Shown here: positions 1-9,205 of the stretch, piece after piece
How the letters are laid out: every line of letters begins with the position of its first letter
Numbering within the stretch: position 1 is the stretch's first letter
Source: Chara braunii
Lineage: Eukaryota; Streptophyta; Charophyceae; Charales; Characeae
Direction: 5' to 3'
Length of the DNA: 20,929 bases
Assembly (NCBI GenBank): GCA_003427395.1
Contig: BFEA01000174.1
Coordinates: 1,153,420-1,174,348 of the forward strand
Made by a program: the position numbers and the translations under genes
The notes under the pieces: model-generated
Databases searched by the model: none
Seen by the model: the letters and a program-made list of their open reading frames with translations, nothing else
What the model was told of the DNA's origin: nothing

Positions 1-330
1 GTTTGCATGAGAAGTTGAAGAGTCACCTTTCTCAGACTAAAGAAATAATATAGTGTTTGGCTTCTCATCCATTTGCACGAGAAGTAGCAGAGCAGTGTCA
101 CGTAAGCTAGAAAAAAAGAAGGGTTTGGTATAACCATATTACCATCAATGTTTTCAGACGGAGAATGAGCTAAAGATATTAGGAAACTTCTTCATCAAGA
201 GTGATCAGAAAAAATCAAATTTTAAGAGTGACGAAAAGTCTGAGTTAATTTCATAAGAGATTCAGAAACCTCATCCTTTAAAATTATTTCGGTGGCCGAC
301 AGTGAGGTCATGTTCACAAGGAAGTTAAAT
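1..330. repeat. Dispersed repeat R1, copy 1
   Basis: This stretch aligns along its whole length with 12366-12700 in the same orientation. Shared landmarks include GAGAAGTTGA near the start, TTTCTCAGAC, TAGTGTTTGG, and GGTGGCCGACAG followed by GTTCACAAGGAA at the end. The first part holds a short inverted repeat, TGAGAA with TTCTCA about 16 bases later, kept in both copies. There is no coding pattern. The window begins inside or at the edge of the copy, so its left end is unknown. The family is not recognised. Confidence 0.8.
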
Positions 331-469
331 CCTCGATGTCGGGCAGAATAGTCCCATACCCTGCGATGAGCGTAGGACCTGATCGTTTCATGCAGGGTTA
401 AGGCATTGCATTGACTCACCGGAGTTACCACTCCGACCGTGTGTGTCAGTTGTGCCTCCAACGTTTCCC

Positions 470-643
470 TGTGATAGGATAAAGCTCCACGAAGTACAAC
501 TCACGTCTACCCGAGAGGCAGTCACCACCCTTAGGTAGGTGTATCCCTGCCAAGCTACCAATCCACATGCGAAGGCTTTTACTTGCAATCATAGAGGTAG
601 GTTGGCCGAGGGCGTTTGCTCGGTCACTGCCAATTATCCGAAT
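470..643. repeat. Dispersed repeat R3, copy 1
   Basis: This stretch aligns with 5890-6062 in the same orientation. Shared blocks include a GTATCCCTGCCAAGCTACCA-like core, an ATCATAGAGGTAGG-like block and GCCGAGGGCGTTTG. The minus strand can be read as a peptide, MWIGSLAGIHLPKGGD, against MWAGSSAGIRPPKGGD in the other copy. Most differences change the amino acid, so the match does not argue for a coding sequence. The family is not recognised. Confidence 0.7.
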
Positions 644-1276
644 CTGCTTATCATCAAGGAGTAAGTTGAAAAATTGAAACCAAATGTACAAAATTTACAC
701 GTCGACGAAGTGTCTGAATCAAGGCTTAGATAAACATAAGTTTGTCCATGCGAGTTGCATTAATAAAGCATGGTTGGTCGTTTTGGTGACTTGCAAACAA
801 AACCAAATGCATTGCACAATTATAACAGAGTCAACTATTCATTCACTTTCACCTACATTACACTTACACTTCAAAAACCTTTCAACCAGACATCTCCTTC
901 GACTTAATCATTCAGTCCCATCTGATTTTAATCATTCAATGACCATTTTCGACAAAACATAACCTTTTAGACAATGACTCGAAAATCAGAAATGACTTTT
1001 AGTGTAGAGGTCGATGCAAAGTGTGAGTTGGCGAACCAACCTGTTACCATAAGGCAACAACATGTAGTCTTTCATTAAAAATGACCTAAAATCATACACA
1101 TGTCAACACAGTCTCAACACCCCTTTGCTATCGATATGACCCTATCTGAAGTTCATTAATCTGAAGGTTCTGAACTTCAAATCTAACGGAGGACTATAAC
1201 CTAATTAGATTAAATGTAAGTATGAAGACCCTCACTTAAACCTTCATTCTTATTTTTATTAGTCAATATGAATTCA
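644..1276. other. No gene recognised
   Basis: AT-rich sequence without an open frame that looks coding. Short open frames here have no domain, no compositional signature and no repeat partner in the window. Nothing else is supported. Confidence 0.5.
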
Positions 1277-1280
1277 ATCA

Positions 1281-2905
1281 AGCAGTACGATGACTCACAC
1301 TGGATCCCTATTCTGCTGCTTTATGAACCCGATGAACCTATCCTCATAACAATAAAAGAAGGATTCACACTTGAATATCCTTCTTTCGTTCTTTCAATTT
1401 TTTTTGTTTGAGCATTCTCAAATAGTACATTGACTCGCACTGGAGTTTCTTACCACTTCTTGAATACTGCGCGGTCTAACTTCAAATAAGTAATATGATC
1501 ATCCTCACTGGAGTCCCCTGTTACATTTTGAATATTGTGCAAACTAATTTTCAAACAAGTAAGAAAATGACTCTCACTGGAGTATCCTACTACCCATTAA
1601 AATATTCTGTAGACTAACTTCAAACAAGTAGTATGATGACCCTCACTGGTGTATCCTACTACTCATTCGAACAGATGGTATGTAAGCAACCAAACAAAAA
1701 CAAGCAGTAGGATGACTCACACTAGAGTATCATACCACATTTTCACTGTCAATTGATCTTAGATTCCAACGGATAATAGGTTGACCCTCAATGAAGCCAC
1801 CTAATATCTCTTGAATGTGGCGTAGTCTAACTTTAAACAAGCAATAAGATGACCCACACTAGAGTATCCTACTACCTGTTCATTCTCACGATTCCTACCC
1901 TCCTTTAATGTCAATCAAACTAGGGTCAAACAAGTAATAGGGCGACTCACACTGAAGCCTCCTATTTACCTGTTTTATAGGGAGACGACTAGTAGAATGA
2001 CTTATACTTGAGACATTCCGCTATCCGTCCACCATAAAGATTATTTCTACAAATACTTAGACGCATATGTGTGAATGATCTATATAAAGACAAACGATAT
2101 AATGACTCATACTGAAGTCCTCATCCCTCTTGCCTAATATCATATAATGTACATATAACTTTATGTCACACGAGTAGTAGGATGACCTGCTCTAAAGCAT
2201 TCCACCACCCTTTTGGCACCAGGCAAACTACAGGTTCAAACAAGTAGTAGGGTAGCTCACACTAGAGCACCCGACCACCTCACAACGCTTATCCGTCCTA
2301 GTCTTGAACAAGTAGTGGAGCGATCCTCACTGAATTACTCTACTACCTTGCAGACTTATAAGACTAAGATCAAACAAGTAAGAGGACGACCCTCATTGGA
2401 GCTTCCTATTATCAGTTCGATTTCAAGCAAGATTCCGACGAACAACATACACGTGGATGGAGAGTAGGATAACTCACACTTGAGCATCCTACTATCTGTC
2501 TGAAATTGGACATTGTACGTGCAAATGCATATAGTGGTAGGATGACTTTCACTAGAGTCTCCATCCTACCACTCTTTCTGTACGAGTCAGTCCACAAGTT
2601 CAAACAAGTGGTAGGGTAACTCACACTGGAGCACCCCACCACCTCTCAACACTTCGTCGTCCTCGTTTTGAACAGGTAGAGTGACCTTCCCTGGAGTACT
2701 CTACTACCCCTTAGGACAAATCAAACTAAGTTCGAACAAGTAATAGGATAATCCTCACTGGAACCTCCTACTACTGGTTCGATATCAGGTAAACAATCTT
2801 TACGAACAACTCATACATGTACGAGTAATTGAAAAAATTCATATGTATAAACCCATACATGCGAGTGGTAGGACGACTCACCTTGGAGTCTCCATCGCTT
2901 CTACT
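1281..2905. repeat. Array A: about 21 tandem hairpin units, ~70 bp period
   Basis: About 21 units carry the core CTCACACTGGAG (or close variants), mostly 62-81 bp apart, flanked by arms of the type GTAGTAGGAT and ATCCTACTAC. Good stems include 2533-2544 with 2562-2573 (12 perfect pairs), 1627-1637 with 1653-1663 (10 of 11), 2463-2470 with 2486-2493 (8 perfect), 2676-2682 with 2698-2704 (7 perfect), 2312-2320 with 2338-2346 (9, one G-T) and 2608-2617 with 2633-2642 (9 of 10). Stem sequences differ between units (GTAGGAT/ATCCTAC, GTAGAGT/ACTCTAC, AATAGG/CCTATT, AGCAG/CTGCT) while pairing is kept. Units are joined by variable sequence often ending CAAACAAG. Some units (about 1781, 2007, 2113, 2877) pair poorly. 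No family is recognised. Confidence 0.85.
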
Positions 2906-2930
2906 TTTCTTGCTCATCTCTTGGATCTTT

Positions 2931-3052
2931 CAACCCTTACCCCCCTTCCTTGGGTTTCTCCTCCTTCATCTCCCTCCTTCCTCCTTCTTCTTCCTTCTTC
3001 TCTCTTCTTCTTCTTCCCTTTTCTTCTTCTTCTTCCTTTTTTTTTTCTTTCC
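2931..3052 (+). repeat. Polypyrimidine tract
   Basis: A nearly uninterrupted C/T stretch made of CTT and CCTT runs on the plus strand directly follows array A. The two overlapping open frames here code for runs of Ser, Leu and Phe and are by-products of the composition. Confidence 0.9.
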
Positions 3053-3250
3053 AGATAAAGAGAAAGGTTACAGGCAGAGGATACGTGCAGAGGTTACAGC
3101 GGGCATAGCGCCCGGGATCTGATCCGACATTTTTTAGGTAGACATTGATTGTTCATATAACAAGGGAGTACTTTTGGACTTCGCTATCGTGATTTTGGTC
3201 TTTTCCCTCACCTCCTTCGTCTCGCCCCTCCCCCCATTTCCCATCCGTGA

Positions 3251-3326
3251 TATCTCCCTCATGTGAGTGATCAAGCATGAACCTTTGGTATCTCCCTCAT
3301 GTGTGTGATCAAGCAGGAACCTTTCT
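3251..3326. repeat. 38-bp tandem duplication, two copies
   Basis: TATCTCCCTCATGTG followed by GTGATCAAGCA and GAACCTTT occurs at 3251-3288 and again immediately at 3289-3326, with only a few differences. The high identity points to a recent local duplication. Confidence 0.85.
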
Positions 3327-3706
3327 TCTATGTATGCAAACCCTCCTCCTCCTCTCACATGTGTGGTGTATGATTGAATGTCCTATCAGTCCTAATCAGA
3401 TCAGGACTCATCTTTGAGTCTTCCACTGCGCTATTCAGTGTCATTTTGTATGTATGGGGATGTACATTTCATGCTGATGTTTCATTGACATTGCATTGTC
3501 GATTCAATCCTTTTTATCACATTGCGGATCCTCGGCTTCGTACACATTGCCCAACTGGCATGTGTCACACATACACACAGAGTTATGCTTTTCTGTGAAG
3601 TTGTGTAAGGCGAACATGATGACACATGCGCACACAAACATTCGAGGCGGATTGTCGGGGTTCGACCTCCTGATGAGTTGGTGGAAGTCTAATGAAACAT
3701 GACACC
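3327..3706. other. No gene; holds one CA-linked module copy
   Basis: No coding sequence is supported. Positions 3587-3632 match 4485-4525 and 3804-3845: ATGCTTTTCTGTG, then an AGCTATGTATAGCGAA-like block, then CACACA. Positions 3659-3704 (GTTCGACCTCCT and a TTGGTGGAAGTC-like block) match 4433-4460. These modules belong to the CA-repeat-linked set described for 3570-5110. Confidence 0.55.
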
Positions 3707-3768
3707 TCGCACACACACATACACAAACATAACAACATAACAATATACACGCACACACACACACAGAT
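3707..3768 (+). repeat. CA microsatellite
   Basis: Interrupted CA repeats on the plus strand with AACATAACA interruptions in the middle. Confidence 0.95.
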
Positions 3769-3844
3769 ACATGTTCAACCTCTTCCGACCAAACAACCTG
3801 ACACAGTCATGCTTTGTTTTTTTCTTAGCGTATAGTGGATATGA

Positions 3845-3882
3845 CAACACACATACTCACACACACCTACACACACACATGC
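3845..3882 (+). repeat. CA microsatellite
   Basis: Interrupted CA repeat that directly follows a CAGTCATGC...GGATATG module shared with 4483-4520. Confidence 0.9.
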
Positions 3883-4240
3883 ATATGAAACCTCTACTTA
3901 TCATACATACCTTGATGACTGTTGAGGTCATGCCACAAAGAAGTGCATGACTTAAGGGGAAAGGGGAGAAAAGACACCAGAAAAACCAAAATCCCCGATT
4001 GTTTTTATCTAAGTCGGATTTGAGCTGAACAACCTAATGCGACTAAGTCAGATTTTCATTCAACGGATTATTTTATTTTTCCGGAAACGAGTTGTGATGA
4101 TCTGGACAACGCCATACGACGCTGCAATCCGTATTCATTATTATTCTTCAATGTCTTTCACCAGGAGTTGGTTGAGATTAAGTCCATTACCCATTTATTG
4201 AGAGACGTACTCTAACAAAACTCCAAAAAAATGTTTTCGG
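3883..4240. other. No gene recognised
   Basis: Mixed-composition sequence with no coding signal, no repeat partner seen in the window and no RNA motif recognised. Confidence 0.5.
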
Positions 4241-4342
4241 CCTCTCTCTCTCTCTCTCACACACACGCACACACGCGCGCACACACACACAGACGCACCC
4301 ACACAGACACACACACACACTCACACACACACACACACACGC
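4241..4342 (+). repeat. Compound (TC)n(CA)n microsatellite
   Basis: About nine TC dinucleotides run into roughly 85 bases of CA repeat with CG and GA interruptions. Open frames on both strands are repeats of Thr-His or Val-Cys and are not genes. Confidence 0.97.
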
Positions 4343-4520
4343 CCACACTCTGCAGTGCTGGCGTGAGCCCGGGCGACGCGGTGAGTCCTTATCCATCAGT
4401 CAAATGCATTCCTGGTTAGACTGTCTGAGTTCAACCTTCTTGGGAGCCGGTGAAAGTCAGCTGAAACAGTTTGGCCCAGTCATGCCTTTCTTGTGGAGCT
4501 ATGTATAGCGAATATGGAAG

Positions 4521-4567
4521 CACACACACACATGCACACACACACATACATACACACACACACACAA
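4521..4567 (+). repeat. CA microsatellite
   Basis: CA repeat with TGCACA and TACATA interruptions, directly after the 4433-4520 module. Confidence 0.95.
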
Positions 4568-4568
4568 A

Positions 4569-4671
4569 TAAGTGTAGAAGTATATATTTCCATATTTTAG
4601 CGGTAAATTCATTCGATTTCGCTCATCCTATCGGTGGTAGTGTCCTGAGACCAGCCGGGGGATTGACACTC
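4569..4671. repeat. Module E, copy 1
   Basis: About 100 bp shared with 5006-5109. The core is CGGTAAATTCATTCG followed by GCTCATCCTATCGGTGG and then CTGAGACCAGCCG. The shorter core recurs at 5147-5221, 5224-5266, 5301-5330 and, distantly, 17166-17235. It lies between two CA tracts. Confidence 0.8.
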
Positions 4672-4697
4672 ACACACACACACACACACATGCACAC
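4668..4697 (+). repeat. CA microsatellite
   Basis: A nearly pure CA run that directly continues the end of module E (GACACTCACA). Confidence 0.95.
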
Positions 4698-4712
4698 GTG
4701 GTTCATGTTGCT

Positions 4713-4985
4713 CAAACCATTTCTTTGTTGGATTGAGTCATCATTAGCGTGCTTCATTGTCTTCAATAAGGTAAAGCTGCATCGATTTTGGATTTACTCG
4801 TCTTAGTGGAATAGGGGTTGTCGGGGTGTCACTCTACAACACACTTAGGTCAAACAGTTTCTTTGTTGGATTGACTCGTTATTAGCGTGCTTTATTGTAT
4901 GCAATAAGTTATAGCTGCATCGATTTTGGATTTACTCGTTTGAGTGGAACAGGGGCTGTCAGGGTGTCACTCTACAACACACTCA
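4713..4985. repeat. 138-bp tandem duplication, two copies
   Basis: Copy one is 4713-4850 and copy two 4851-4985. Both contain TTTCTTTGTTGGATTGA, TTAGCGTGCTT, GCTGCATCGATTTTGGATTT and GGTGTCACTCTACAACACAC. Identity looks close to 90 percent by eye. The second copy runs into a CA microsatellite. Confidence 0.9.
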
Positions 4986-5001
4986 CACACACACACACAC
5001 A
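4976..5001 (+). repeat. CA microsatellite
   Basis: A pure CA run at the end of the 138-bp duplication and directly before module E copy 2. Confidence 0.95.
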
Positions 5002-5005
5002 TGCG

Positions 5006-5330
5006 AAAGTGTAGTAATGTGCATACCCATGTTTAGCGGTAGATTCATTCGACTTTGCTCATCCTATCGGTGGTACTGCCCTGAGACCAGCCGCGGGATC
5101 GGCACTCATATAGACACAGACTCACCCGTAAACATACACATATATAAGTAGTAGTGTACTTTTCCCTGTTCTACCGTTAGATTCATTCAGTCTTTGCTCA
5201 TCCCATCGATGAAAGTATCGTGAAGTTCATCTGATTTTGCTCATCCTATCGATGAAAGTAGTGTGAGGTTCATTCGTGGGGTTGGAGACTTACATGTTGG
5301 TCAGTGCTTCGCTCATCCTATCGATGGAAA
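5006..5330. repeat. Module E, copies 2 to 5
   Basis: Copy 2 (5006-5109) matches 4569-4671 almost throughout. Copies at 5147-5221, 5224-5266 and 5301-5330 share the GCTCATCCTATCGATGGAAA-type core with decreasing flanks. In the 5224 copy the core sits inside an inverted repeat: TTCATC at 5226-5231 pairs with GATGAA at 5251-5256. No function is recognised. Confidence 0.8.
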
Positions 5331-5355
5331 ACTCTCTTTCTCTTTAGCGAACTCA

Positions 5356-5735
5356 ACATGATCTGTCACGATGAGCAACATAACGACCATTGTGTGGGGA
5401 GCACGTCAGGCACATGCGCGCATCCCAACAAGCCACACGGATGACGAGCCGAACTCACGACACCGTCCATGGATGCATCACTCACAGGTCTCCACCCTCA
5501 CGTATGGTAAGCAGGGGATGCTCGACCGAGGCCGTTTGTGCCACCGTTTCACAGTGCAACACGAATGACAACGAGCGTAGATCCTCCTTACCAAATTGCG
5601 ACACCTCCCATCGGAACGCAGCGGATCCTCAACACAGCATGATCCGTCACGAAGTGCAGCATACTGAGACGACAACATGGGGACACGAAAGTCACTAGCC
5701 CGCATTCCGACAAGTCGGGCGGATGAATCCTCGGT
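5356..5735. repeat. Diverged duplication, ~280 bp offset
   Basis: Positions 5356-5460 resemble 5636-5735. Shared parts are CATGATCTGTCACGA against CATGATCCGTCACGA, CATTGTGTGGGGA against CAACATGGGGACA, and GCATCCCAACAAGCCACACG against GCATTCCGACAAGTCGGGCG. The several open frames of 90-110 codons here contain no recognisable domain. Confidence 0.6.
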
Positions 5736-5889
5736 ATCGTGCGCATCGGTCCGGCACCACACAAGGCAGCGCGGGACCCTCCCGACCGCGTCACACAGGA
5801 GTTGGTCTTAATCTTCACCGCAAGCACATAATGGAGCTTTCGCAAGCCGCTCCGGCCGAGTGCGCCAGCCATACCTCTCGCGAGCCCCT

Positions 5890-6062
5890 ACGACAGGATA
5901 GGGCCTACGCGAGGCACGACTTACCTCCACCTTACGGGAGCTGTCACCTCCCTTCGGTGGGCGTATCCCCGCCGAGCTACCAGCCCACATTATGGAAGCT
6001 GATCAGATGCAATCGCAGAGGTGGACCAGCCGAGGGCGTTTGTTGTTCGCTGTAGCTTAGGG
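5890..6062. repeat. Dispersed repeat R3, copy 2
   Basis: The direct partner of 470-643, more GC-rich than that copy. The best preserved part is GTATCCCCGCCGAGCTACCA with the following CCACAT, and then GCCGAGGGCGTTTGTT. Confidence 0.7.
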
Positions 6063-6469
6063 GGTACGCGCGGTACTACGCGTCTATCGGACCTGTACGT
6101 GAACCGACATCCTGGGGGGTTGAGGTCCCAAGCGCGACTCGTCGCTGGTCGACTAGGACGCATCCCACACGCCACGCGCACACCACTATACAGAACATGA
6201 AAACAAAAAATACACACACACATACTCATACACGAAACGACACAATACAAACAACGCGACAACGCTCCTAGTCCGTCGGTAGCCATCCCATAACTTTCCA
6301 ATGCGGAATTCAGATAAGCGTCGCGCGCGAGGCTTCGTATAAACCCGGGCGGACACAAAGCAAAATCGTATCGACTAGCAATGCATGAATATGCAAGTAG
6401 TCGCAATGATGACGTACTATGTAGTGCCCATAATCAAGAGGTCCCTCGTGGATCCGAGTACCGCTTATA
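6063..6469. other. No gene supported; open frame of unknown value
   Basis: A 138-codon minus-strand frame (5990-6406) crosses this stretch and runs into repeat R3. It has no recognisable domain, no clear compositional bias and no relative in the window. Chance is the simplest explanation. No other feature is seen. Confidence 0.45.
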
Positions 6470-6650
6470 ACACTCAGGTATCAGACTCGAAGTATCGTGA
6501 GGGTCTACTCCCTCATGACATTGCAAGGCTGAAGGAATAACCGTGCAGCCTCCACGATACCTCCTACCTTTGGCCTGAGTGTCTCGGTAGGCAAGGCAAA
6601 TAGGCTCTGCCCGGTGGGTAATCACTTCCATGCAGAGTCTAGGGCCCGGG
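6470..6650. other. Nested inverted repeats, structured-RNA-like
   Basis: Three inverted repeats nest inside one another. ACACTCAGG (6470-6478) pairs with CCTGAGTGT (6574-6582), GTATCGTG (6492-6499) with CACGATAC (6553-6560), and TGAGGG (6498-6503) with CCCTCA (6510-6515). The last shares two bases with the second stem, so those two are partly alternative. A further hairpin follows: GGCTCTGC (6603-6610) with GCAGAGTC (6632-6639), including one G-T pair. The strand is not known and no RNA family is recognised. Confidence 0.5.
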
Positions 6651-6821
6651 ATGTTCTGGAGAAGGACCTCGAATCCAGGCCCAGGACCAACGTCCGACTA
6701 GGAATTCTTCAAGAAGCATACAAACAAATAGAGGGGTCTTCCTTCTTTTCCCAACCGCAACCCCTAATTGAATCCTAAGTACGCGGGTCCCTCAGGCCAC
6801 GCGAACATCCAGCATAGGTAC

Positions 6822-6846
6822 ACATATATATATATATATATATATA
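6822..6846. repeat. TA microsatellite
   Basis: About 12 TA dinucleotides in an otherwise mixed region. Confidence 0.95.
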
Positions 6847-8220
6847 AAGGGGAATAGTATGTGACGATCACTTCTCACAATCACAGTAAGACTCCTCACA
6901 ACCATATGTATATGTGTGATCGCAGGCAGTCGAATCCAAAATCCGAACCACAGAACATACCTGCAATCATATCAAAAAGTCACACAAGGGTCCGCGCACT
7001 ACACGGAGTCAACTCCAACCAATCTCTACACTCATACCCCTCGCTTTAGCCATGCAAGCCACGACCTCCGACCAACCAACCATAATTAAATACTCAGTAC
7101 CTTTGTTAAGGGGACAATTCAACTCTCAGGAGAGGGCCTTGATATGTGTTGTAGCCTGGTCAACTGAAGTCAGACTACTTATCGTTGACTCCTTAGCAAC
7201 CTTCCAATCCTCTGCAGAGACCTCCTTACTCAAACTCGATCACTTCTCCAAATGTAGAGTCCGCCTGTTCAGCTCCTAACCCGTCCGACTGATGGAAAGG
7301 AGAGTGTACCGGCCACTGACTAAGACTGCAGCCATGCGGTTAACTTCTAGCCATTTTGTTTGACGCGGTGACCAGTGCTTCAGCGAGTAAGTATGTCCTC
7401 TTTGAAGTTTCGCTCGATGACCCTAACTAACAGGTAGGTCTCCAAACCTCGCTGCTCGTCTGCAACCTCCTTGTTTGGTAGTACAGGCCGCGCCCCAGTC
7501 CCTTAGGCGCGTATGGCTCCTTCATTCAGAAGAACCGGATGACCCTCGCATCTGTTAGCAGGCAAGTTTTCGATCTCACCCCCGACCTCGCTCCCTTCAC
7601 CGACTGTCGATAAACGGGCAGTGCATCGACCAATACGTAAGTCTCCAATCTCTTGGTCGGCCCCACAGCCTCGTTAGTCCGGTCGCTGGACCATACAGAA
7701 TCTGAATGAATCACCCCCAAAAAATCGAGAAGATCCACTTTGAACTTCAATGCTACCCGGCTCGCTCCGCAGTTCGATTTTCAAGTAAGTACCCGCTTTC
7801 CCTTCACGCCATTGCGTAATGAAAATTTGAAAGGCACGTTTAAGTCGAGAATACGACTACGAACCACAACACAATCAGCAGCAGCGTACCGGAAAGATTT
7901 TCAGTGATGTGCACGGCGATCCTGACGGCGACAATCAGACCCACGATCCCCATGACAAAGATCATGATGATGGGCACTTCGATGGCCACGCTTCACTACT
8001 CACCGAATATGCAAACATGAGAGTAAACCTTCCCCTAGAAAATGGGAAGATGCATTGCCATCTTCAAATGTTTCACGATAGCCGCGCAACCCCTGCCGCT
8101 CGAACTGAACAACCCACTGCTTAGATCGCAATTTTTAACGCAGCCAATCAACCCAGAATGATTTGAAACCCCCATTTAGTGTCCTCGTTTGCCAATAACG
8201 ATCAAGGAACGGCTAAGCAA
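6847..8220. other. No gene recognised
   Basis: About 1.4 kb with balanced composition. Open frames of 60-75 codons occur on both strands, but none has a recognisable domain or a repeat partner. Several AG/GTAAGT-like donor strings occur (near 7387, 7638 and 7782), but no matching exon could be defined. Confidence 0.45.
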
Positions 8221-9090
8221 GATCACACTTTACTCTCGTTCTCCCTTTTTTCTTTCCTTCTCGTCTTTTCTACGCAGGCTATTTCTCTTCTACTTCCTAT
8301 CCTACTAATCTTCTAATAAAGCCAACTACAGATTCATACTCGCCAGGCTGAGATACCCCGATGTAGACTCCTCCCTCATTCTCTCTTACTTGTGGTTGGT
8401 TCCGATATGACTTATCTCCTTTTCTTCTTCCTCCTCTCCTCCATATCCCACGAAGTACCTTTCCTCTCTATCTCTTCCTATACTAACTCTTTTCTCATTC
8501 TGACTTCGTTATTCAGTTCGCCCGGAGTCAAAACGCCGGGAACGATTCTTCTTTCTCCCGATTCCATACAGAATCGCCCCCGCTGATCGTACCCCGCTAC
8601 GCTTCGCTCATTTCCTCATTACCTTCGAGTCTGAATGTACCTGGTGCGTTTTCACACTCAAATTTGGCTTCCTCTTGCTAGCCCTTTGTCCTCGGCCAAT
8701 TTTGTAAAGAATCGGTAGAGTTTTATGCCCATCTTCCCCTTCCATATCCGCTCGTTCAACATCTCCACGCACTAATTTCTCTTTCAACCTCTAATCTTAC
8801 TAACTTATCCCTAGAACTATCACTACCATCACGCTTGCCCGGCCCACAAACCCCAGAAACGCCTCTTTCCTCACTCGATTCTGATAAGGATCGAGCGAGT
8901 TATACTTCCCCGACTGCGCCGAGCTCTCCTCTCACCATGTTCTCCGCTAGAAGCACCTTGGCGCGCAATTGCTATTTTTGTTGCCCCATCTTAATGCTCG
9001 CCACTCTACTGCGCCAGCGCCCATTGTTTCCTTCCAACGCTCCCCCTATCTCTACAACCGCCCACCTTGTTTCCTCGAAACACAGGCCCT
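8221..9090 (+). other. Pyrimidine-rich region, possible internal duplication
   Basis: The plus strand is rich in CT runs. TTCGCCCGGAGTC...CCGGGAACGATTCTT followed by a GATTC block (about 8517-8572) resembles GCCCGGCCCAC...CAGAAACGCCTCTTT and GATTC (about 8838-8883), so a ~320-bp repeat is possible but weak. A stretch ending TTTTCTACGCAG at 8277 looks like a 3' splice acceptor, but no exon follows convincingly. Confidence 0.4.
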
Positions 9091-9128
9091 GACAGCAACG
9101 GACTCTGTCGTAGTGGCCAGCCAGCCGT

Positions 9129-9205
9129 TCCAGCAGCTCCACCTATCCTAAGGGAAACCTCGGAGGGGAACCAGTTACCAGCCGGTTCGATAACCCTTTG
9201 CGAGC
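9129..9205 (-). pseudogene. LSU (25S/28S) rRNA fragment, minus strand
   Basis: Read on the minus strand, 9191-9129 gives ATCGAACC, then CTGGTTCCCCTCCGAGGTTT, CCCTTAGGATAG and GGAGCTGC. This follows the conserved eukaryotic LSU rRNA string ATCGAACCATCTAGTAGC, TGGTTCCCTCCGAAGTTTCC, CTCAGGATAGCTGGAGCTC, with roughly 80 percent identity judged by eye. The upstream GCAAAGGGTT may correspond to GCGAAAGACT. Further upstream on the minus strand (to about 9470), GCCAGAGG, CTGTTGGGA and a second TCCCCTCCGG...CCCTTAGGA may also be LSU-derived, but that part is uncertain. It is short and diverged, so it is probably a pseudogene or part of a retroelement. The 192-codon frame across it (9006-9584) is explained by this origin. 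Confidence 0.65.

Noticed and set aside
446-691. Minus-strand peptide similar to one at 5808-5990 (AGI.LPKGGD)
   Set aside because: The similarity follows from the repeat R3 DNA match, and substitutions are mostly non-synonymous.
5990-6406. 138-codon minus-strand frame
   Set aside because: No domain, and it overlaps repeat R3, whose other copy does not keep the frame.
7350-7362. TAGCCATTTTG, shared with the dinoflagellate spliced leader
   Set aside because: Only 11 bases match and the sequence then diverges (TTTGACG). A single hit of this length is weak evidence.
8240-8280. Strong 3' splice acceptor look-alike ending in CGCAG
   Set aside because: The surrounding region is CT-rich throughout, so polypyrimidine-AG strings are expected, and no exon could be defined.
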